In this document: piece by piece, positions 1 through 4,898 of the stretch | Layout: each line of letters opens with the position of its first letter | Numbering within the stretch: position 1 is the first letter of the stretch | Source of the DNA: Deltaproteobacteria bacterium | GTDB taxonomy: Bacteria > Desulfobacterota_B > Binatia > UBA9968 | Direction: 5' to 3' | Length of the DNA stretch: 5,880 bases | Assembly (NCBI GenBank): GCA_005879255.1 | Contig: VBKY01000302.1 | Coordinates: 1 to 5,880 of the forward strand | Notes under the pieces: generated by a model | Told to the model about the DNA's origin: nothing | Seen by the model: only the letters and a program-made list of their open reading frames with translations | The model's database searches: none | Position numbers and translations under genes: made by a program

Positions 1-1
1 C

Positions 2-763
2 GTGGTTGAATGCGCGCGCACCTGGGATTTCATGGATCCGTCGGAGCGACAATACCGGCCGATACCGCTGGAAACTCGCGAAGAAGCTGGGGTGAGACTT
101 CAGTTCTGGGTCATCGACGGCAAAGTGAAAGGTTTTCGCTTTCCCGCCTTCTCGGCGGAGGAATTGGCGAAACGCCAACAGCAGGTCGGCCGCAAATTCG
201 CCGACGCGCAGGAGTCTCGCGAGCTCGGCAACGTCGATATGCGCGTCGAACACATGGACAAGACTGGGATCGACGTCCAGGTGCTGCACAATACCATGTT
301 CATCGAGTCGGCTACTTCCCGCGCGGCGGTCGAAGTTGCTCTGTGCAAGAGCTGGAACCGCTGGCTGGCGGATATCTGGAAACAAGGAGAAGGTCGTTTG
401 CGCTGGTCATGCATGGCGCCGACGCTGAGCATGCCGGATGCGCTGGATCAAATCCGCTGGTGCAAAGAGAACGGCGCCTGCGCGGTTTTGATGCGGCCGG
501 TCGAAGGCCAGCGTTTGCTCGCCGACCCGTACTTTTATCCGATCTACGATGAAGCGCAAAAGCTCGATATGGCGATCGCCATTCACATCGCCAACGGCAA
601 TCCGTGGCTCACCGACTTGTACGATCATCCGGTTAGAATCGCTTCGACCTTCCACCGGTTCAGAATACCGACCGTAGGCGCGTTCAACGACATCATCATG
701 AGCGAGATTCATGAGGTGTTTCCCAAGCTTCGTTTTGGTTTCATCGAGGCCAGCGCTCAGTGA
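2..763 (+). CDS. Amidohydrolase-2 (ACMSD-like) family protein, main part up to an in-frame TGA; 5' end outside window
   Basis: Members of this TIM-barrel metal-dependent family perform hydrolysis or decarboxylation of small, often aromatic or carboxylic, substrates in the cytoplasm. Reading starts mid-gene: the first residues VVECARTWDF fit the segment just after the N-terminal D-x-D-x-H metal motif of the family, and base 1 can be the third base of that His codon. The GTG at 2 is therefore probably an internal Val, with roughly ten residues missing upstream. Visible family features (numbered from base 2) are the RVEHMDKTGIDVQVL strand near 81-95, the AIHIANGNP motif with the probable metal ligand H195, and the FGFIEASAQ strand at 245-253. 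The frame then meets TGA at 761-763, exactly where homologues as I remember them carry Trp (ASAQ-W-x-P). The rest of the domain follows in the same frame. The true substrate is unknown. Family assignment is secure; whether the gene is intact is not. Confidence 0.85.
   Translation: MVECARTWDFMDPSERQYRPIPLETREEAGVRLQFWVIDGKVKGFRFPAFSAEELAKRQQQVGRKFADAQESRELGNVDMRVEHMDKTGIDVQVLHNTMFIESATSRAAVEVALCKSWNRWLADIWKQGEGRLRWSCMAPTLSMPDALDQIRWCKENGACAVLMRPVEGQRLLADPYFYPIYDEAQKLDMAIAIHIANGNPWLTDLYDHPVRIASTFHRFRIPTVGAFNDIIMSEIHEVFPKLRFGFIEASAQ
761..763 (+). other. In-frame TGA interrupting the amidohydrolase
   Basis: One TGA separates two halves of one protein domain with no change of frame. The next base is C, a context known to terminate weakly in bacteria. 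One base change (TGG to TGA) explains it, because family members as I recall them have Trp here. Trp elsewhere in the window is encoded by TGG, and a TGA closes the GGDEF-like gene at 4687-4689, so genome-wide recoding of TGA looks unlikely. Confidence 0.85.
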
Positions 764-772
764 CTGCCGTGG

Positions 773-1057
773 GTGATGCATGAAGCGAGGAATCGCTTCA
801 AAACACTCGGCAGGAAGTGGCCGGATAACGCGATCCGCGAACTTGGTATGTACGTCACCTGCGAAAATTCCGACGATATAGCCTATATCGTGCGCGAAGC
901 GGGTGAGGACTGCCTCGTCATCGGCACCGACTACGGGCACACCGATACGTCAAGCGACGTCGATGCGATCAAAGTATTCAGAGAAAGACCCGACGTGTCC
1001 GCGGATGTGAAGCGCAAAATTCTGAGCGACAATGCCCGAGCGCTCTACTCTCTGTAA
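773..1057 (+). pseudogene. C-terminal part of the same amidohydrolase, in the same frame after the TGA
   Basis: This stretch is the missing end of the preceding gene, not an independent protein. Codons run without shift from the TGA (761-763) through LPWV to the ATG at 773 and on to the TAA at 1055-1057, giving about 351 codons from base 2, which fits the family's usual length once the missing N-terminus is added. It carries the last barrel strand VIGTDYGHTD, whose Asp (codon 310 counted from base 2) is the expected final metal ligand, and the usual family ending KILSDNARALYSL. The upstream part alone would lack this ligand and should be inactive. No good Shine-Dalgarno precedes the ATG at 773, so separate initiation is unlikely. 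Possible explanations are a nonsense mutation, a base-call error (TGG read as TGA), or readthrough of TGA. Confidence 0.8.
781..800 (+). other. Perfect 8-bp hairpin with a GGAA (GNRA-type) loop inside the amidohydrolase
   Basis: Arms TGAAGCGA (781-788) and TCGCTTCA (793-800) pair completely around the loop GGAA (789-792). The hairpin starts 17 bases after the in-frame TGA. It lies in coding sequence (about His-Glu-Ala-Arg-Asn-Arg-Phe), so it may be chance. It matters only because structures at this distance can promote readthrough or, in bacteria, selenocysteine insertion. No functional claim is made. Confidence 0.5.
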
Positions 1058-1090
1058 GCCGGATTCAACACCGAGCCGGGCAACTCGATC

Positions 1091-2104
1091 GTGCGCTTTT
1101 ATATCAACATTCTGACAACGTACTTCCCCGAGATCGATCCGCCCTATGATGTTTATTACCAGCAGATCCTCGAACAGGTGCAGTTGGCTGAAGAGTTGGG
1201 CTGGGAATGTTTTATGTTCAATGAACACCACTTTCTCGGCTATGGCGGACTCGTCGCCAATCCCGCCGTGCTGCTCGCCGCAGCAGCGGCGCGGACCTCC
1301 AAAATCCGTCTCGGTCCGTGCATAGCGATCCTGCCGTTGCGTCATCCGCTCCACAGCGCCGAAGACTATGCGATGGTCGACGCAATTTCCGGCGGCCGAT
1401 TGGAGTTCGGCATCGGCTCAGGCAACACCGAGCTGGACTACAAGGTGTTCGGCGTCACGAGGGAAAACGACCGGCAACGGCTTGATGAGGCCTTCGAAGT
1501 CATTCTAAAAGCATGGACCAACGACCGGTTCAGTCATCAGGGAACAGCATGGCAATTCGGCGAGATCACACTCTACCCGAGACCGATTCAAAAACCGCAC
1601 CCACCAATCTGGGTCGCCGGGACTTCTGCGCAAACGTTGGAGTGGGCGGGGCGCCACGGCTTTCACATCATGACGGTCGGTCACCCGCATCCACCCGAAA
1701 AAGTGCGCCCGGGTGTGGAAGCTTGGAAGAAAGCTTTAATCGATCAAGGAATCGATCCGACGGAGCGTCATTGCCAGTTTCACGCTAGAACTCACGTCAA
1801 TGAAAATGCCGAGCGGGCGCGGGAAATTGCCACCGCCGCGATTACCCGCTATGACGAAATCTCGCGCATCGGCAGAAGATCGTTGACTGTGGCGCCGGCG
1901 GAATATAATTGGGAGATGATGCTCGCCACCGGCCGCAACAATTACGGCGAGCCCGATCAGTGCATCCAAAACATTCTCAACGCAGCTAAGAATTATTATT
2001 TTGATACGCTCACCACAACGTTTAACTTCGGCGGCATCCCGCATGCCGAGATCGTCAAGTCGATGCGCCTCTTCGCCAAAGAAGTGATGCCGGCGTTTCG
2101 TTAA
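1091..2104 (+). CDS. LLM-class (luciferase-like) flavin-dependent oxidoreductase
   Basis: A complete 337-residue member of the bacterial luciferase-like monooxygenase superfamily, a cytoplasmic TIM-barrel enzyme using reduced FMN (or F420 in some groups) to oxidise an organic substrate. Visible signatures are the N-terminal strand MRFYINILTTYFPE, the NEHHF motif at 44-48 (equivalent to the luciferase EHHF), LPLRHPLHSAEDYAMVDAIS-GGRLEFGIGSGN spanning 81-112, and YPRPIQKPHPPIWVAGTS at 162-179. Length is typical. The GTG at 1091 is chosen because the protein matches the family from its second residue and because the amidohydrolase stop (1055-1057) lies in the same frame 33 bases upstream, leaving no earlier ATG, GTG or TTG. 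The Shine-Dalgarno is weak. The close spacing suggests co-transcription with the amidohydrolase, as expected for a catabolic pair, but the substrate cannot be read from the sequence. Confidence 0.92.
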   Translation: MRFYINILTTYFPEIDPPYDVYYQQILEQVQLAEELGWECFMFNEHHFLGYGGLVANPAVLLAAAAARTSKIRLGPCIAILPLRHPLHSAEDYAMVDAISGGRLEFGIGSGNTELDYKVFGVTRENDRQRLDEAFEVILKAWTNDRFSHQGTAWQFGEITLYPRPIQKPHPPIWVAGTSAQTLEWAGRHGFHIMTVGHPHPPEKVRPGVEAWKKALIDQGIDPTERHCQFHARTHVNENAERAREIATAAITRYDEISRIGRRSLTVAPAEYNWEMMLATGRNNYGEPDQCIQNILNAAKNYYFDTLTTTFNFGGIPHAEIVKSMRLFAKEVMPAFR

Positions 2105-2247
2105 AGAGCAAGAGAATTGCCCGGCCTTATTCGCTCATTCTCGTCGAAACATTCCTTAACGACCCGCGACTTGACCTGTCCCTTCTCGCCGATGTAATGC
2201 GCGTCTTGCAACTTGTTGACTAAGAAAAGGAGACTGTATGAAAACAT
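2101..2247 (-). other. Unassigned 48-codon minus-strand ORF, possibly a gene remnant
   Basis: On the minus strand an ATG (complement of 2245-2247) opens 48 codons ending at a TAA (2101-2103) that overlaps the stop of the luciferase-like gene. The predicted peptide contains KLQDAHYIGEKGQVKSRVV and then a charged tail; I do not recognise it. Its third codon positions are GC-rich in the main part, and the composition looks protein-like. However, the plus strand is also open here in a complementary register, so coding on either strand is unproven. No clear Shine-Dalgarno is visible. It could be the tail of a decayed gene together with the relic at 2288-2446, or chance. Confidence 0.2.
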
Positions 2248-2487
2248 GCCAAATCTCACGGTTTTATTCGCGAGTGAGGATTATGCCTTATGCGCTTCTA
2301 AGCTTCTCCATTATCACACGCAGTTCTTCATCATCGGCTGGAACACCAACCTGGTCAAGAAAGGCAAAGAGCCCAAGTTCATCTGGTCCAACATTAGCCC
2401 GTTTACCGTACATAACAGGCAGTTGGCTACCTATGGATGGTTTCGGTCAAAATGGCACCGCCAAGGTCACAACTGTTCGGTGATTGT
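2105..2487. other. Convergent intergenic region with gene remnants, no intact gene
   Basis: This 383-base gap separates the ends of the luciferase-like gene (+) and the TctC-like gene (-). It holds the minus-strand relic 2288-2446 and the unassigned ORF 2101-2247. A GAGAAT/ATTCTC pair (2112-2117 and 2137-2142) has a 19-base loop and no T-tract, so it is not called a terminator. No RNA gene or mobile-element ends are seen. Confidence 0.6.
2288..2446 (-). pseudogene. Probable C-terminal relic of a protein gene (possibly a LeuA/homocitrate-synthase-like metallolyase)
   Basis: Downstream of the TctC-like gene on the same strand, a 52-codon open stretch bounded by stops encodes a convincing protein tail: PVMYGKRANVGPDELGLFAF, then LDQVGVPADDEELRVIMEKLRSA. 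The pattern (GK near the start, an Asp/Glu-rich helix, then an I-M-E-K-L-R ending) reminds me of the small C-terminal region of DRE-TIM metallolyases such as 2-isopropylmalate or homocitrate synthases. That match is from memory and uncertain. The upstream part of the protein is missing: a TGA (complement of 2447-2449) blocks the frame. A neighbouring frame offers GGAILTETIHR just before, which hints at a frameshift. Third positions are less GC-rich than in neighbouring genes, consistent with decay or foreign origin. The plus-strand ORF over the same bases, with its Ser-rich translation, is the antisense shadow of this stretch. Confidence 0.4.
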
Positions 2488-3522
2488 TTACTTCAAAATC
2501 TCCTTCATCTTGGCCACCAGAGTCGGCTCCAGTTTGAACAGCTCCCTGACTTGTTTCTCGATCTCCGTGCCGTCGATCGGATCGAGATCGAGCTTTGCCT
2601 TTTGCGTGTCGGCGAGAAATTCCGGATCTTTCAGCGTATCCATGAAGGCTTTTCGCAGAAGCCGCACGCGGTCTTTTGGAGTGCCGGGGGGCAGCACGTA
2701 AAAGCGGTTGAGCACGCCGTTGACGCGAGCCGAGGTGAGAATCATTTTCTTGGCATCTTCGGTTTTCGCTAGATCAACCGCCCAGGGAACGTTGGGGACT
2801 TCCGGATGCGGCTTCAGGTTTGCTTGAACTAGCAGGACGACCTCCCCTCTGTCCATTTCGGTGCGCCAGGTCGATTTGAACGATTCCCAGGAATTGCATG
2901 CGCCTTGAACTTCGCCGGCGTTGAAGGCCAAACGAACGGGACCGGTGCCTTTGTATCCAGAGACCAATTGGAGTGGCAGCCCCAAAGTAGCTTTGAGCAC
3001 TTTCGGAATGTCGTCCGTGCCTCCGCCGGGGGCAACGCCGCCGATCTTGATCACCGTGCCGGACGCCTTCCATTGCTCGATGCTGGTGATGCCCGTGGAC
3101 TTCGCTACGCCGATCATGAAGTTATCCTGCGCCGGCACGCCGAGAAATTCGAACTTCGGCGCATCGAACTCAACTCCCGGTAATCCGAGAATCTGCTGAA
3201 AAGAAAGTCCACCGACGAAATTACCGATAGTCAGGCCGTCCGGCTTCGCCGCTTTGTAGACGTAATTGGCCGCAAGCAAACTCGCCGCGCCCGGCATGTT
3301 GTCGACGACGGTCGTCGGATTGCCGGGAATATGCTTGCCGATGTGACGCGCGATCACACGCGAATAGGCGTCGAAGCCGCCGCCGGGCGCCAGACCCACA
3401 ATGAGCCGAATGGTTTTCCCTTTGTAGAAATTTTCTTGGGCGAAGACCAGCGGCAACGTCTGAACGGCCAGAGTCAAAACGAAGCTGACAACGGACAATG
3501 AGCGACGAACCGTTGAACCCAT
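2488..3522 (-). CDS. TctC/Bug-family periplasmic solute-binding protein (tripartite tricarboxylate transporter receptor)
   Basis: A complete 344-residue extracytoplasmic receptor. In this family the protein captures small carboxylates or other organic solutes in the periplasm and hands them to a TctA/TctB membrane permease. The first 28 residues form a signal peptide (positively charged start, hydrophobic 9-27, likely cleavage after VFA). The mature protein begins NFYKGKTIRLIVGLAPGGGF (31-50), with the family's ligand-loop glycines, followed by DNMPGAAS (74-81, the usual NxPGA site), AKPDGLTIG (92-100), a second glycine loop GGVAPGGGTDD (161-171) and the usual YVLPPGTPKDRV (275-286). The start is secured by AGGAGG five bases before the ATG (complement of 3528-3533). 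No tctA or tctB lies beside it, so it is an orphan receptor here, which is common in this family. Ligand unknown. It could also serve as a sensor ligand-binding protein rather than for transport. Confidence 0.92.
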   Translation of the reverse strand: MGSTVRRSLSVVSFVLTLAVQTLPLVFAQENFYKGKTIRLIVGLAPGGGFDAYSRVIARHIGKHIPGNPTTVVDNMPGAASLLAANYVYKAAKPDGLTIGNFVGGLSFQQILGLPGVEFDAPKFEFLGVPAQDNFMIGVAKSTGITSIEQWKASGTVIKIGGVAPGGGTDDIPKVLKATLGLPLQLVSGYKGTGPVRLAFNAGEVQGACNSWESFKSTWRTEMDRGEVVLLVQANLKPHPEVPNVPWAVDLAKTEDAKKMILTSARVNGVLNRFYVLPPGTPKDRVRLLRKAFMDTLKDPEFLADTQKAKLDLDPIDGTEIEKQVRELFKLEPTLVAKMKEILK

Positions 3523-3527
3523 AGAGA

Positions 3528-3533
3528 CCTCCT
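3528..3533 (-). promoter_or_regulatory. Strong Shine-Dalgarno of the TctC-like gene
   Basis: The minus strand reads AGGAGG, five bases upstream of the ATG. This is the clearest ribosome binding site in the window and fixes the start of the receptor. Confidence 0.85.
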
Positions 3534-3573
3534 CGTCGGTGGATAGATCGGCGAGCCACTGGCACGTTCTGCG

Positions 3574-3589
3574 CGTTTAGCGCCAAACG
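3574..3589. repeat. 16-base near-palindrome upstream of the TctC-like gene
   Basis: CGTTTAGCGCCAAACG reads as an inverted repeat with CGTTT/AAACG arms and a GCGC centre; only one base pair of eight mismatches. It lies about 50-70 bases before the receptor's ATG, where an operator would sit. No regulator gene for it is visible in the window, so the role is conjecture. Confidence 0.35.
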
Positions 3590-3657
3590 TTGATTCCCTC
3601 ATGCGGCGGCGATTAAAGCAAGTTTCGGGTGAGCAAACAACTAGAAAATCATTGGCG

Positions 3658-3703
3658 AATTGGCCGAGCGAAAAGGACCGTTAGGGCGGAGAGACGGCCA
3701 ATT
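3658..3703. repeat. Inverted repeat with 9-base arms in the divergent intergenic region
   Basis: AATTGGCCG (3658-3666) is repeated as its exact complement CGGCCAATT (3695-3703), separated by 28 bases. It sits between the divergently transcribed receptor and GGDEF-like genes, about 60 bases upstream of the promoter at 3764-3792. It could be paired half-sites for a regulator or a hairpin; there is no T-tract, so it does not look like a terminator. Confidence 0.4.
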
Positions 3704-3763
3704 GCGCGCGCATACGGAGCAACATCAATTGTCCAGTCTATGGCGTTCATAGGAGAATTCTAT

Positions 3764-3792
3764 TTGACGGCAATGGCAGCGTTACCTAGAAT
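3764..3792 (+). promoter_or_regulatory. Sigma70-type promoter for the GGDEF-like gene
   Basis: A -35 box TTGACG (3764-3769) and a -10 box TAGAAT (3787-3792) are separated by exactly 17 bases; each differs from consensus at one position. Transcription would begin around 3799-3801, giving a very short leader of about 15 bases to the GTG at 3814 or about 24 bases to the ATG at 3823. Confidence 0.65.
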
Positions 3793-3813
3793 AATTACCT
3801 ACGCGGATATGAC

Positions 3814-4689
3814 GTGGAGTTTATGGTGATTCAGAAACTTATGAATTTTTTGGAGCAGCAGTCCCAGAGAACTCTGGTTGCTTTCGCAGTCTTAATAACG
3901 GTTCTTTTGGGCGTTTTCGACCTACAAACGGGAGTCGAAATCCACTTTTTACTTCTGTATTTAGTGCCGATCTTCGTCACCAGCTGGTTCGTTTCCCGGG
4001 AAGTGGGAGTCTATCTCGCGCTTTTAGCGACTTTGATATGGTTCGCCGCCGATTCGCTCGGCGGCCGCTCCTATTCTTCCGCTTGGATCGCGTACTGGAA
4101 TCTGCTCATGCGCACGGCTGTGTTCGTTCTGTTTGCCATCACCCAGGCACAATTACGCTCAAGACTCGTTGAGTTATCGCATCTCGCCAGCCGCGATTTT
4201 CTTACCGGCCTGCCGAACGGGCACGCCTTTTATCAGCTAGCCGCGAAAGAGATGGACAAAGCCTTCGGACTGGAACCGATGACTTTAGTTTGCATTGACG
4301 TGACCGGTTTCAGGTGGGTCAATCACCGTTTTGGTTATCCGACTGGTGACCAGATGTTGTGCACGATTGCCCACGCCATCAGACAACACGTGCCACGGCC
4401 CGATTTAGTCGGTCGCCTTGGAGGCACTTCGTTTGCGGTTTTGTTACCCAACATGGCTTCGGATACTGCGCACCTCATTCTTCAGCGGGTTCAAAACGTC
4501 TTGCATGAAGAACGACGCAAGTATGCTCACCCGCTGACCTTCTTTATCAGTGCCATCGCATGCACTAAGGCGCCGAGAACCGTCGCCGAGCTGATGCATG
4601 AAGCTGAGTCGCAAATGACGCGTATCAAAGGCGGCTATAAAGATTCTTTGCAAATCGCCAAAGTTGACGACATGCCCGCGCTAAATTGA
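3814..4689 (+). CDS. Four-helix membrane protein with a degenerate (GGTSF) GGDEF domain
   Basis: The protein (291 residues from the GTG) starts with about four transmembrane helices near residues 20-38, 43-61, 65-82 and 91-111. This N-terminal module is often found before GGDEF domains. The cytoplasmic domain begins at RDFLTGLPNGHAFYQL (127-142), followed by CIDVTGFRWVNHRFG (160-174) and TGDQML (177-182). GGDEF domains normally make cyclic di-GMP from two GTP. Here D162, N170 and D179 of the usual metal/GTP set are kept, but the signature is GGTSF (203-207), so the acidic metal and catalytic residues are lost. The product-inhibition motif RxxD is also absent (VPRPD), and the late AD-x-x-MY motif is weakened to AESQMT. 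It is therefore probably not an active cyclase; it may bind nucleotide, or pair with or regulate another cyclase. The start is uncertain: GTG 3814, ATG 3823 (GGAG only three bases before it) and ATG 3841 are all possible, and all keep the membrane part. No EAL domain is present. Confidence 0.88.
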   Translation: MEFMVIQKLMNFLEQQSQRTLVAFAVLITVLLGVFDLQTGVEIHFLLLYLVPIFVTSWFVSREVGVYLALLATLIWFAADSLGGRSYSSAWIAYWNLLMRTAVFVLFAITQAQLRSRLVELSHLASRDFLTGLPNGHAFYQLAAKEMDKAFGLEPMTLVCIDVTGFRWVNHRFGYPTGDQMLCTIAHAIRQHVPRPDLVGRLGGTSFAVLLPNMASDTAHLILQRVQNVLHEERRKYAHPLTFFISAIACTKAPRTVAELMHEAESQMTRIKGGYKDSLQIAKVDDMPALN

Positions 4690-4800
4690 TTCTCCCGGCA
4701 ATTGATCAGGAAATGTTCGCGAGCCGGGGCATCGTCTCAGTCTTTTGCTGATTTTTCCAAAGCCGCTCCCGCAAAAAATCTCTGCTTGGGATTTATTCTT

Positions 4801-4829
4801 CGCCGCATAACGCTGGCGCTTCGTTTTTT
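4801..4829 (+). terminator. Possible weak terminator after the GGDEF-like gene
   Basis: CGCC (4801-4804) can pair with GGCG (4815-4818), and a run of six T (4824-4829) follows within a few bases. The stem is short, so this is tentative. It is the only hairpin-plus-T-tract arrangement I see in the gap before the exporter gene. Confidence 0.25.
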
Positions 4830-4838
4830 CCGTTGCCC

Positions 4839-4853
4839 ATGGGATAATCCCAT
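4839..4853 (+). promoter_or_regulatory. Extended -10 promoter embedded in a 15-base palindrome, upstream of the MFS gene
   Basis: ATGGGAT-A-ATCCCAT is a perfect inverted repeat with 7-base arms. Inside it, TG (4840-4841), one base, then GATAAT (4843-4848) form an extended -10 element, which needs no good -35; TTCGTT at 4820-4825 is a poor one. Transcription would start near 4855, about 44 bases before the exporter ATG. A repressor bound to the palindrome would cover the -10 box. Promoter function is inferred from the motif only. Confidence 0.45.
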
Positions 4854-4858
4854 TATCT

Positions 4859-4884
4859 GTCGGGCCGGACGTCAGGCTGCCGAC
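4859..4884 (+). promoter_or_regulatory. Leader hairpin before the MFS gene
   Basis: GTCGGGCC (4859-4866) pairs with GGC (4875-4877) and CCGAC (4880-4884) with a two-base TG bulge and an eight-base loop, giving an eight-pair GC-rich stem. It would sit at the very 5' end of the transcript from the promoter at 4839-4853 and ends 14 bases before the ATG. No T-tract follows it, so it is not a terminator; a role in translation or RNA stability is possible but unproven. Confidence 0.35.
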
Positions 4885-4898
4885 CCATAATATTCACA

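Noticed and set aside
761..763. Selenocysteine as the meaning of the in-frame TGA
   Set aside because: Not accepted as the call: the expected residue is Trp, not Cys, and the hairpin downstream may be chance. Kept only as a point to check.
407..940. Minus-strand ORF of 177 codons opposite the amidohydrolase
   Set aside because: Shadow of a strongly supported coding frame; no domain recognised.
2112..2142. GAGAAT/ATTCTC inverted repeat as a terminator after the luciferase-like gene
   Set aside because: Only six pairs around a 19-base loop and no following T-tract.
2238..2483. Plus-strand 81-codon ORF preceded by a good AAGGAGA Shine-Dalgarno
   Set aside because: Its translation is Ser/Arg-rich and low in complexity and is the antisense shadow of the more protein-like minus-strand stretch 2288-2446; the ribosome-site match is likely chance.
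2213..2701. Long plus-strand ORF of 162 codons
   Set aside because: It runs antisense into the well-supported TctC-like gene and matches no recognisable family.
3629..3829. 66-codon plus-strand ORF starting at GTG
   Set aside because: No ribosome site at the GTG, no recognisable family, and it spans the inverted repeat and the promoter of the GGDEF-like gene.
4702..4890. 62-codon ORF after the GGDEF-like gene, in the same frame past its TGA
   Set aside because: No ribosome site or family resemblance, and it covers the promoter and palindrome of the next gene. It also does not look like a conserved extension, which argues against TGA being read as Trp here.
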